DNA of 64,000 bases from an uncultured Bacteroides sp. (GTDB lineage Bacteria > Bacteroidota > Bacteroidia > Bacteroidales > Bacteroidaceae), in contig CAJKXC010000001.1 in NCBI GenBank assembly GCA_905203765.1, forward strand, positions 1-64,000. Reading direction: 5' to 3'. The first letter of the stretch is position 1. Every line of letters begins with the position of its first letter. Positions 38,201 through 44,899 of the stretch are shown here, one piece after another. Both the position numbers and the translations under genes were made by a program. The notes under the pieces were generated by a model. It ran no database searches, was not told the DNA's origin, and saw only the letters and a program-made list of their open reading frames with translations.

Positions 38201-38770
38201 GTTGTAGGAAAAACAAGCGTTCCGCACACCCTTATCTACACCATTCATGGCAATGGTGCTGTCGATGTAGATGCCAGTTTCAAGACCGGCGCCGACTTTG
38301 ACCTGCCCCGCCTGGCACTGCAAACCAGCCTCAATCCCGAACTGGAAAATCTGAAATGGTATGGCCGCGGTCCGGTAGAGAACTACCAAGACCGCAAGAA
38401 TGCTGCCTATGTAGGCCTTTATTCTTCCACCGTAGAGGATATGCGTGAGTACTACGCCCGTGCCCAAACCATGGGCGAACGATGCGACACCCGCTGGCTC
38501 ACACTGACAGACGGCAACGGGCAAGGCATCAGGATTACTGCTTACGGCATCCTCGACTTCTCCGCCCTGCACTATACCGACCGGGAGATATGGCAGGTGA
38601 AATACGGTCACGACCTTAAAAACATCCATCGCTGCGAAGTAGTGCTGAACCTGGATTGCATACAGCGCGGCATCGGAAATGCCAGTTGCGGCCCGGGCCC
38701 GCGTCCGAAGTATGAAATTAAGAAGGATAGCACGTACCGGTATGCCTTCCGCATAGAAGCCGTAAAATAG
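35201..38770 (+). CDS. GH2 beta-galactosidase with N-terminal ricin-type lectin domain
   Basis: 1189 residues, exported (signal ends near SAAAQTL). A ricin-like beta-trefoil covers residues about 25-165 with three QxW-type repeats (SQVWQF, NQQWKV, NQQWVL). The LacZ-type body follows: jelly-roll (NWEMHGYGTPIYTN), Ig-like domain, barrel with acid/base Glu in LGNESGEG (E643) and nucleophile Glu in FLCEYAHAMGN (E703), then DUF4981-like and small-chain domains with GRGPVENYQDRK. Substrate probably galactosides of host or plant glycans; the lectin would hold the enzyme on them. Single gene with its own promoter. Confidence 0.93.
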   Translation: MQTIKKLLLSFAALSALSAAAQTLDTSQAYEIHTLNGLALDNQESMDAGSKIFISKRTPGKESQVWQFLPVEKDVYCIVSSLSQQAIDNDGNKATEGSVLQWSSDLNNPNQQWKVKQQANGHYTFTSLVSGYNLGFPDAGLVGEPVFQLKPNAGQTNQQWVLVKSSIKVKAEPLKTSSKNDWENQNIIGINKEDGHATFIPFANMEEMKADPAYRHPWKRTHSSRYLLLNGNWKFNWAKQPEDRPKDFYKTNYDVSNWAEIPVPSNWEMHGYGTPIYTNITYPFRNNPPFIQGQRGYTIEKDEPNAVGSYRHEFALPADWTDKEVFIHFDGVYSAMYLWVNGKKVGYSQGANNDARFNITRYVRPGKNQLAVEVYRWSDGSYLEDQDMFRLSGIHRDVYLVATPKVQLRDLYLTSVLSPRYDEAELNVKSKIRNHGKALANASVRISLLDEDGQQLCQSTTPTGAVAAGKEVAVNSRGTIRNPHLWSAEAPYLYTVNVELLDAQGRVTEATTQQYGFRSIEIRNNKVYINGMLTLFKGANRHDIHPQYGKAVPVESMIEDILLFKRYNLNTIRTSHYPNDAKMYALYDYYGLYVMDEADMECHGNMSLSNNPTWEAAFVDRAVRMVERDKNHPSVIFWSLGNESGEGCNIVAEYNAARAIDDRPIHYEGMNDQADIDSRMYPSIESMIEQDRAPRNKPYFLCEYAHAMGNAVGNLEEYWDYIEYHSNRMIGGCIWDWVDQGLNKPGEPKDRFYFGGSFGDTPNDNDFCCNGLVTADRRVTPKLLEVKKVYQYISFKMKDRNSVELHNRYTTYNLAHFNLHYTLLKDGKVIQEEELDLPDTPPTEYCTIPIPLERQLTDPDAEYFVNFEVKLKHDCIWAPAGHVVATEQFALNTKENRPAEITAGTPGNGELKAYEEERRYLRFRSPSCEISFDMGTGQLIGLRYGEQEVLHRQQGPELNWYRAINNDSRNWINTTIKLQDFSWELSDDRKSARVVACLEAVVGKTSVPHTLIYTIHGNGAVDVDASFKTGADFDLPRLALQTSLNPELENLKWYGRGPVENYQDRKNAAYVGLYSSTVEDMREYYARAQTMGERCDTRWLTLTDGNGQGIRITAYGILDFSALHYTDREIWQVKYGHDLKNIHRCEVVLNLDCIQRGIGNASCGPGPRPKYEIKKDSTYRYAFRIEAVK

Positions 38771-38793
38771 AAGAGTAACGGAAAGACAAAAAA

Positions 38794-38828
38794 AAGTGAT
38801 AGAGTGATGTCCCATCACTCTATCACTT
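38794..38828 (-). terminator. Rho-independent terminator of dps
   Basis: Perfect 16-bp stem AAGTGATAGAGTGATG / CATCACTCTATCACTT (38794-38809 with 38813-38828) and a 3-base loop. On the minus strand the stem is followed by eight T residues, so it ends dps; it may also stop GH2 transcripts. Confidence 0.92.
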
Positions 38829-38852
38829 AACCCTATCCAATATTATTCCAAT

Positions 38853-39341
38853 TTACTTGGTGCAACTCTTGGTGCTGAATGCAACGAGCATCCAAACCAT
38901 CTTTTCCTGTTCCTTGAGATAACCGGTCATCAAGTCGGCAGTAACGTCGTCGCCTGCTTCGTTGGCGAGTTCGATTACTTTTCTCTCTTCTTCGATCAGA
39001 TAGCCGTAAGTTCCGAGGATATGCTCCACTGCATCGCTGCTGCAAGAGATGTCGGACACTTCTTTGATCTTCGCTACCTTCAGGTATTCGCTGAACTTAT
39101 TCTCGGGCACGCCACCCAGCATCAGGATGCGTTCTGCTATTTCGTCTACTTTCTCGGCAGCGCCGTCGTACATGCTCTCGAACTTCTCGTGCAATACAAA
39201 GAAGCCATGTCCTTTGATGTTCCAGTGGAAACCGCGAAGGTTAGTGTAGTGTACCTGGAAGTCGGCTAATAATTGTTGTAATGCTACTACTACGTCAGCC
39301 ACTTTCTTTTCGTTCAAATGTAAGTAATCTAAAGTTTTCAT
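38853..39341 (-). CDS. dps: Dps/ferritin-like DNA-protecting protein
   Basis: 162 residues. Four-helix ferritin fold with the Dps dinuclear site: NLRGFHWNIKGHGFFVLHEKFESMYD, where the His, Asp and Glu ligands are in place. Oxidises ferrous iron with peroxide inside a 12-mer and protects DNA. Divergent from oxyR over a 143-bp gap with a near-perfect promoter, and next to the presumed OxyR operator. Confidence 0.94.
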   Translation of the reverse strand: MKTLDYLHLNEKKVADVVVALQQLLADFQVHYTNLRGFHWNIKGHGFFVLHEKFESMYDGAAEKVDEIAERILMLGGVPENKFSEYLKVAKIKEVSDISCSSDAVEHILGTYGYLIEEERKVIELANEAGDDVTADLMTGYLKEQEKMVWMLVAFSTKSCTK

Positions 39342-39390
39342 AATTCTTTTATTTTAAAGGTTTATACTAAATTTCTTTTGTTCTGTGATG

Positions 39391-39422
39391 CAAAGATAAG
39401 GGGCAAACCAATGCTTGTCAAA
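39391..39422 (-). promoter_or_regulatory. dps: dps promoter
   Basis: On the minus strand TTTG (39419-39422), exactly 20 bp, TATCTTTG (39391-39398); the best-matching promoter in the window. Its -33 box touches the ATAG/CTAT repeats. Confidence 0.8.
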
Positions 39423-39457
39423 CAGATAATTTCTATCTTTGCATAGATGATTTCTAT
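39422..39457. promoter_or_regulatory. Putative OxyR operator: two 15-bp repeats 21 bp apart
   Basis: ACAG-ATAATTT-CTAT (39422-39436) and ATAG-ATGATTT-CTAT (39443-39457) match at 13 of 15 positions and start 21 bp apart. Each fits the ATAG-N7-CTAT half of the E. coli OxyR consensus. The pair overlaps both the dps -33 box and the oxyR -7 box (TATCTTTG, 39434-39441). Confidence 0.65.
39434..39441 (+). promoter_or_regulatory. oxyR: oxyR promoter -7 element
   Basis: TATCTTTG on the plus strand, 43 bp before the oxyR start and inside the repeat pair, which suggests autorepression. Confidence 0.5.
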
Positions 39458-39484
39458 ATATAACACTCAAAAGCCTTACCTATC

Positions 39485-40417
39485 ATGACTTTACAACAGT
39501 TGGAATACATCCTTGCCGTCAACCAGTTCCGCCATTTTGCCAAAGCAGCCGAGTATTGCCGCGTGACGCAACCCACGCTGAGCGCCATGATTCAGAAGCT
39601 GGAAGAAGAACTGGACACGCGCATCTTCGACCGCAGCCAGCAGCCCGTATGCCCCACCCCCATCGGCATCCATATCATAGAACAGGCACAGAACGTACTG
39701 GCTCAAACCAACCGTATCAAGAGCATTATAGAAGAAGAGAAACATTCCCTCACCGGAGTGTTCCGGCTCGGCATACTCCCCACCATCGCCCCCTATCTCC
39801 TTCCCCGCTTCTTCCCCCAACTGATGAAGAAGTACCCCGGACTGGATATAAGAGTAGTGGAAATGAAGACCAACGACATCAAGAAAGCCCTGCAGACCGG
39901 AGAGATAGATGCCGGCATCGTGGCAAGTCTGGCAGGTATGGAAGAGTTCGGGCAAACATCCTTATTCTACGAACAGTTCTTTGCCTACGTAGCACGTGAA
40001 GACGCACTCGCCGGCAATGAAGTCATCCGCACTTCCGACCTCAACACCAACAACGAACAGCTTTGGCTGCTCGACGAAGGACACTGCTTCCGCGACCAGT
40101 TAGTCCGCTTCTGCCAGATGAAAGCCGCCCGTGCCAGCCAGCTCGCCTATCACCTGGGCAGCATGGAAACCTTCATGCGCATGGTGGAGAGCGGCAAGGG
40201 AATAACCTTTATCCCCGAACTGGCAGTGCTGCAACTCAATGAATTGCAGAAAGAACTCGTACGCCCCTTTGCCATCCCCTGCCCTACGCGGCAAATCGTG
40301 ATGCTGACCAATCAAAACTTCATCCGGCATACTCTATTAGAAACATTGACGAAGGAGATACAGAGCGCTGTACCTAAGGAAATGCTTGCACTGAAGGCAA
40401 CCCAGGTCGCTGTATAG
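39485..40417 (+). CDS. oxyR: Hydrogen peroxide-sensing LysR regulator OxyR
   Basis: 310 residues. N-terminal LysR helix-turn-helix (FAKAAEYCRVTQPTLSAMIQKLEEEL) and periplasmic-binding-like sensor. The redox pair is intact: DEGHCFRDQLVRFC, Cys201 and Cys210, nine residues apart as in E. coli Cys199/Cys208. Surrounded by dps, ahpC and ahpF, its classical targets. Confidence 0.95.
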   Translation: MTLQQLEYILAVNQFRHFAKAAEYCRVTQPTLSAMIQKLEEELDTRIFDRSQQPVCPTPIGIHIIEQAQNVLAQTNRIKSIIEEEKHSLTGVFRLGILPTIAPYLLPRFFPQLMKKYPGLDIRVVEMKTNDIKKALQTGEIDAGIVASLAGMEEFGQTSLFYEQFFAYVAREDALAGNEVIRTSDLNTNNEQLWLLDEGHCFRDQLVRFCQMKAARASQLAYHLGSMETFMRMVESGKGITFIPELAVLQLNELQKELVRPFAIPCPTRQIVMLTNQNFIRHTLLETLTKEIQSAVPKEMLALKATQVAV

Positions 40418-40481
40418 ATTCTATCTATCACCCCATAAAACCTTTCAATAGGAATTCTTGTTCTATCGGGAAAGATTGCTA

Positions 40482-40489
40482 TATTTTTG
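40482..40489 (+). promoter_or_regulatory. ahpC: ahpC promoter -7 element
   Basis: TATTTTTG, with CTTG 21 bp upstream, 37 bp before the ahpC start. The 5' side is rich in CTAT/ATAG words, including the 11-bp palindrome ATAGATTCTAT just after the oxyR stop. Confidence 0.55.
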
Positions 40490-40526
40490 TAGCGGTAAAA
40501 CAAAGTACTAAACCTATTAAAAAGTT

Positions 40527-41099
40527 ATGATTATGGAATCAATTATCAACTCTCAACTCCCTGAATTCAAAGTTCAGGCTTTCCAGAACGGAAGTTTCAA
40601 AACAGTATCAAGTGAAGACGTAAAAGGCAAATGGGCTATTTTCTTCTTCTATCCGGCAGACTTTACCTTCGTATGTCCTACCGAATTGGTGGACATCGCC
40701 GAGAAATACGACCAGTTCCAGGCAATGGGCGTGGAAGTGTACTCCGTAAGTACCGACTCGCACTTCGTGCACAAGGCATGGCACGATGCTTCCGAAAGCA
40801 TCCGCAAAATCAAGTATCCGATGCTCTCCGACCACACCGGCGCCCTGAGCCGTGCTTTCGGGGTAATGATTGAGGAAGAAGGCGTGGCATACCGCGGTAC
40901 GTTCCTCGTAAACCCCGAAGGAAAGGTTAAACTCGCCGAAATACAGGACAACAGCATCGGACGTAATGCCGACGAATTGCTGCGCAAAGTAGAAGCTGCA
41001 CAGTTCGTAGCCACTCACGACGGCGAAGTTTGTCCCGCCAAGTGGAAGAAGGGAAGCGCAACGCTGAAGCCGAGCATCGACCTGGTAGGCAAGATCTAA
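40527..41099 (+). CDS. ahpC: Alkyl hydroperoxide reductase peroxidase subunit
   Basis: Typical two-Cys peroxiredoxin, 190 residues (188 if the ATG at 40533 is used; the usual AhpC start MESIINSQLPEF favours that one). Peroxidatic Cys50 is in FYPADFTFVCPTEL and resolving Cys169 in GEVCPAKW. Removes H2O2 and organic hydroperoxides using AhpF. Followed by ahpF after 229 bp that contain repeat array B. Confidence 0.97.
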   Translation: MIMESIINSQLPEFKVQAFQNGSFKTVSSEDVKGKWAIFFFYPADFTFVCPTELVDIAEKYDQFQAMGVEVYSVSTDSHFVHKAWHDASESIRKIKYPMLSDHTGALSRAFGVMIEEEGVAYRGTFLVNPEGKVKLAEIQDNSIGRNADELLRKVEAAQFVATHDGEVCPAKWKKGSATLKPSIDLVGKI

Positions 41100-41141
41100 A
41101 AGGACGGCATTCCGTACCTACAAGTAGTAACAGCTGTTTCC

Positions 41142-41251
41142 GCAAATGGGAACGGCTGTTTCCGCAAGTGGGCACGCGCGTTTCTTAAAGAGGAAACGCC
41201 CGTTCCCAAAGGCAGAAACGCCAGTTTCCGAAGGCGGGAACGCCAGTATCC
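41142..41251. repeat. 22-bp tandem array B in the ahpC-ahpF spacer
   Basis: Five units of exactly 22 bp start at 41142, 41164, 41186, 41208 and 41230, with partial units on both flanks. Core close to GGGAACGCCNGTTTCC preceded by GCAAG or AAAG. The core is the same palindrome family as array A (6731-6884). Confidence 0.88.
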
Positions 41252-41328
41252 TACTGGTAGGAAACTACAATAGACTATAGTCCAAAGTATTAACAACATC
41301 CTTTCATAGGATTTTACCCCCATTTATC

Positions 41329-42888
41329 ATGTTAGAAACAAGCATATTAGACCAAGTGCGGAGCGTATTCCAGCATCTGGAAGCCCGCTATACCTTCCGC
41401 ATCGCCTATAATCCCGGACACGAACAGGCACAAGAACTGGTGACTTTCCTGGACGATGTAGCCGGCTGTTCCGATAAATTATCCTGCCAACTGGTACAGA
41501 CCGAAGAAACGAAGCTGGAATTTACCCTCTTGAAAGACGGTAAGGAAACCGGCATCAAGTTCCGCGGCATACCCGGCGGGCACGAATTTACTTCCCTGCT
41601 GCTGGCAGTACTCAATGCCGACGGAAAAGGGAAAAACCTGCCGGACGAGGGTACGAGTAGGCGCATCAAAGCCCTGAAAGACCCCATTCGCCTGCAAACA
41701 TACGTATCGCTGACCTGCACCAACTGCCCGGACGTGGTACAAGCCCTGAACATCATGGCACTGCTGAACCCTCAAATCACCCACGAGATGGTGGACGGAG
41801 CCCTCTATCAAGAGGAAGTGGATGCACTGAAGATACAAGGCGTGCCATCGGTTTATGCCAACGGTAAACTGCTACACGTGGGACGCGGCTCCCTGGGCGA
41901 ACTCTTGCAGAAGTTGGAAGAGACTTTCGGCAGCCTGCCGCAAGCAGGCGAAGGGCCGGTTCGGAGAGCATTCGATGTCCTTGTACTGGGCGGCGGGCCT
42001 GCCGGAGCATCGGCAGCCATCTACTCTGCCCGCAAGGGGCTGCACGTTGCCATCGTTACCGAGCGCATCGGCGGACAGGTGAAGGAAACGGTAGGCATTG
42101 AGAACCTTATCTCCGTACCGCACACCACCGGCGCACAACTTGCCGATGCACTCCGAAGCCACATCGAACACTATCCGGTAGAAATCTTCGAAGACCGCCG
42201 GATAGAGACCGTGGAACTGAAAGGAGAACAGAAAACGGTCAACGTCGTTGGCGGTGAAACGTTTACCGCCCCCTCTATTATCATTGCAACCGGTGCAAGC
42301 TGGCGCAAGCTGAATGTAGAGGGCGAAGCGGAGTACATCGGACGCGGCGTTGCCTTCTGTCCGCATTGCGACGGGCCGTTCTACCAGGGCAAGGAAGTAG
42401 CCGTTATCGGCGGCGGAAACTCGGGCATCGAAGCAGCCATCGACCTGGCGGGCATCTGCAAGAAGGTAACCGTTTTCGAGTTTGCCGACGTGCTGAAAGC
42501 CGACCGGGTGTTGCAGGAGAAGGCCAAGAGCCTGCCGAACGTGGAGATATTCACTTCTTCGCAAACGACCCGGGTGATAGGCAATGGCGACAAGGTAACC
42601 GCCATCCGCATCAAGGACCGTACCTGCGACGAGGAACGGGATGTACCGCTGGATGGTGTCTTCGTACAGATAGGATTGGCTGCCAACAGCGCTCCTTTCC
42701 ATGGCGAGTTGGATATGTCGCCGATAGGCGAAATCAAGATAGATGCCTTCTGCCGTACCACGCTTCCGGGTGTTTATGCCGCAGGGGATGTATCGAACGT
42801 ACCCTACAAACAGATTGTCATTGCTATGGGCGAGGGTGCCAAAGCGGCACTGTCGGCATTCGATGACAGGATTCGGGGAATCGTATAA
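41329..42888 (+). CDS. ahpF: Alkyl hydroperoxide reductase flavoprotein subunit
   Basis: 519 residues. N-terminal double thioredoxin-like domain with the CxxC pair in LTCTNCPDVV, then the thioredoxin-reductase-like part: FAD loop VLGGGPAGASAAIYSARKG, active disulfide FCPHCDGPF, NAD(P) loop VIGGGNSGIEAA, and C-terminal GVYAAGDVSNVPYKQ. Passes electrons from NADH to AhpC. A bidirectional terminator follows. Confidence 0.97.
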   Translation: MLETSILDQVRSVFQHLEARYTFRIAYNPGHEQAQELVTFLDDVAGCSDKLSCQLVQTEETKLEFTLLKDGKETGIKFRGIPGGHEFTSLLLAVLNADGKGKNLPDEGTSRRIKALKDPIRLQTYVSLTCTNCPDVVQALNIMALLNPQITHEMVDGALYQEEVDALKIQGVPSVYANGKLLHVGRGSLGELLQKLEETFGSLPQAGEGPVRRAFDVLVLGGGPAGASAAIYSARKGLHVAIVTERIGGQVKETVGIENLISVPHTTGAQLADALRSHIEHYPVEIFEDRRIETVELKGEQKTVNVVGGETFTAPSIIIATGASWRKLNVEGEAEYIGRGVAFCPHCDGPFYQGKEVAVIGGGNSGIEAAIDLAGICKKVTVFEFADVLKADRVLQEKAKSLPNVEIFTSSQTTRVIGNGDKVTAIRIKDRTCDEERDVPLDGVFVQIGLAANSAPFHGELDMSPIGEIKIDAFCRTTLPGVYAAGDVSNVPYKQIVIAMGEGAKAALSAFDDRIRGIV

Positions 42889-42890
42889 AG

Positions 42891-42932
42891 ATAATATCCG
42901 TCAGTCAGATAACTCTGAATGACGGATATTAT
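42891..42932. terminator. Bidirectional terminator between ahpF and the TPR-HTH regulator
   Basis: 13-bp perfect outer stem ATAATATCCGTCA / TGACGGATATTAT (42891-42903 with 42920-42932) and an inner 5-bp stem TCAGA-TAAC-TCTGA. Flanked by AT-rich sequence on both sides. Confidence 0.88.
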
Positions 42933-44602
42933 TATATAGACTTTGACAGATATTCTGCAATATCCTCTTTTTCTTCCATGCCGAGCTTTTGCCGGATGAC
43001 CGTCTTACGTTGATAAACCGTCCGGATGCTCTGCTGGATAACGACACTAATCTCTTTGGTGGAGAAATCCGACTTCAGCAGGCAGCAGAGTTGGAGTTCC
43101 TTTTCATTCAGGATATTGCCATACTTATTACTAATGCGGGTATAAAAGTCGTCGTATACCATGTCAATCGTCTTATACAAGTCTTTCCAAACCAGCAAAT
43201 CGTCCGCTGCGACATCTTTATTGGCTATCCGCCCCATCTGCACCAACAGTTCCTGATGGTCGGAACTGGGATTGGTTGCCACTATGCGTATCAAGCCCAA
43301 TTGTTGGAGCAGCATCTTCTTGACAAATTTATCGTTGCCGCTACCGTCAGCCCCTTCCGTCTCTTGCAACAAGCGGCGCAGGGCTTCCAGCTCTTCTTCC
43401 TTCTCTATAAGCAAGCGTTTTCTTCTTTGCAGATACCAGATAACAGCCACCAATAACAAGATACAAAGGGAAATCGCTCCTACGAAGATAGTACGTTCTT
43501 TCTGCTTCTCCAGTTGCAGGTTCATATTCTGTTGCTGGAGCAGCAACTGTGTCTTTCCTTTCTGCATGATTACCCGTTGGTCGCGTATGAAGTCATTATA
43601 CGTCCGGTTTGAGAAGAATGCAACGTCCCGGATCAGAAAGGAACGGGTATCGATATAGTCCATCAGCGTCTTCTGCACCAGGTAATAGATGCTGAACCAC
43701 AAGTCCCGATCCATAGATGGCAGGCGGACGCTGTCACTCTTCTGCATATAATAGTGGGCGGAGTCCATCTGCCCCATGTTCAGGTAATAGCGTGCAAGCG
43801 AAAGATAAGATACGCTCAGAAGAGGATCACCGTTTTCTTTGAACTTCTGCAGAACGCGGCGTTGCAGGTCGACGGCTTCCCGATTCTTTCCCGAATCACT
43901 CAGCATATCGGCATAGTTACGCATCACATAGCCCCATACCAGTGCAGAGTCTCCGGGTGTATCCTGGTATTCAGATGACTTGCAAAGGGCAATCAGCGCG
44001 GAATCGGTCTGATTCATGCTGTAATAAAGCACCGCCAAGCTGTTGTACTCGTCAGCATAACGGGTGGAATCACGGTTTATCGCCATCAAACGCTTCTGCA
44101 AGCGCAGCAGTCCTTCAAAATCATCATTGCCTTCCCCTATATCCAGTACAGACTGTAACAAGCGGATGCGGGCAGCCGTATCACTTTGCAAGGCGGCGAT
44201 GCTATCGCCTTTGGCAAGCATTTCCGTGGCTTCTTTATATCGTTCGCTGTCGTAAAGATGGTATGCCAACAGTTCATAGACGCGCATCAGGTGCAGGGTG
44301 TCTTCCACATCCCGACTTCCATAATACTGTAAGGCATACGGTAACAGGGTATCTTCGTTCATCACCCAATGGGCATCGTAATGGGCTTGTCCCAGGGCAA
44401 GGGCATAGCGTGCCCGCAGGGAGTCGGGCAGCGTTTCGGGATTCTTCACCGACTGAAGCAGGACGATAGCTTCTTCCGCATTCTGCCGTAACGTCTGTTC
44501 TGCCTTTTCTATCTGCACAAGCTGCGACGGCACGCCCTCTGTACATGCCGACAATGCCCATACACATACCAAACTTATCAAGCCGTGCTTCAATGCTTTC
44601 AT
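42932..44602 (-). CDS. TPR / membrane / HTH regulator lipoprotein
   Basis: About 556 residues. The start is set at MKALKHGLISLVCVWALSAC, a lipoprotein-like signal with Cys20; upstream residues in the open frame do not look coding. Order: signal, about 350 residues of tetratricopeptide helices, membrane helix (TIFVGAISLCILLLVAVIWYL), coiled coil, and a C-terminal LuxR-like HTH (ILNEKELQLCCLLKSDFSTKEI...SIRTVYQRKTVIRQKLG). Same architecture as the regulator at 8817-10406, though the sequences differ. Divergent from the outer membrane barrel gene, its likely target. Confidence 0.82.
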   Translation of the reverse strand: MKALKHGLISLVCVWALSACTEGVPSQLVQIEKAEQTLRQNAEEAIVLLQSVKNPETLPDSLRARYALALGQAHYDAHWVMNEDTLLPYALQYYGSRDVEDTLHLMRVYELLAYHLYDSERYKEATEMLAKGDSIAALQSDTAARIRLLQSVLDIGEGNDDFEGLLRLQKRLMAINRDSTRYADEYNSLAVLYYSMNQTDSALIALCKSSEYQDTPGDSALVWGYVMRNYADMLSDSGKNREAVDLQRRVLQKFKENGDPLLSVSYLSLARYYLNMGQMDSAHYYMQKSDSVRLPSMDRDLWFSIYYLVQKTLMDYIDTRSFLIRDVAFFSNRTYNDFIRDQRVIMQKGKTQLLLQQQNMNLQLEKQKERTIFVGAISLCILLLVAVIWYLQRRKRLLIEKEEELEALRRLLQETEGADGSGNDKFVKKMLLQQLGLIRIVATNPSSDHQELLVQMGRIANKDVAADDLLVWKDLYKTIDMVYDDFYTRISNKYGNILNEKELQLCCLLKSDFSTKEISVVIQQSIRTVYQRKTVIRQKLGMEEKEDIAEYLSKSI

Positions 44603-44647
44603 ATCGTTTCCCATCCTCTTTAAATGAACCCGACCTTGGATTCTCTG

Positions 44648-44681
44648 CAAAAATAGATATTTACTGATTAACGGGGGCAAA
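44648..44681 (-). promoter_or_regulatory. Promoter of the TPR-HTH regulator
   Basis: Minus strand TTTG (44678-44681), 22-bp spacer, TATTTTTG (44648-44655), about 45 bp before the start codon. Confidence 0.65.
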
Positions 44682-44846
44682 GACAGACTGTTTTTTTGCA
44701 TTTTCCTTTATGTATAAACCCGCGGCGGGCACATATAAACTTTTCTCTTAAAGCACGCCGTAAACACATTCATTACCAGACGGTTGCAAAAGGTATTGCA
44801 TTTTAATAAGTGGCGGATATAAACCGTATTTAAGGCTTTTACGCCC

Positions 44847-44854
44847 TACCTTTG
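44847..44854 (+). promoter_or_regulatory. Promoter -7 element of the outer membrane barrel gene
   Basis: TACCTTTG, 45 bp before the start codon. The 297-bp divergent gap also holds two TATAAAC words around CCCGCGGCGGG, possible regulator sites. Confidence 0.5.
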
Positions 44855-44899
44855 TCATGTTCGAAGAACGAAAATAATCACTATAAAACATAAGAAGAA

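Noticed and set aside
44603..44701. 33-residue upstream extension of the second TPR-HTH regulator
   Set aside because: It spans the promoter -7 box and comes before a clear lipoprotein signal.
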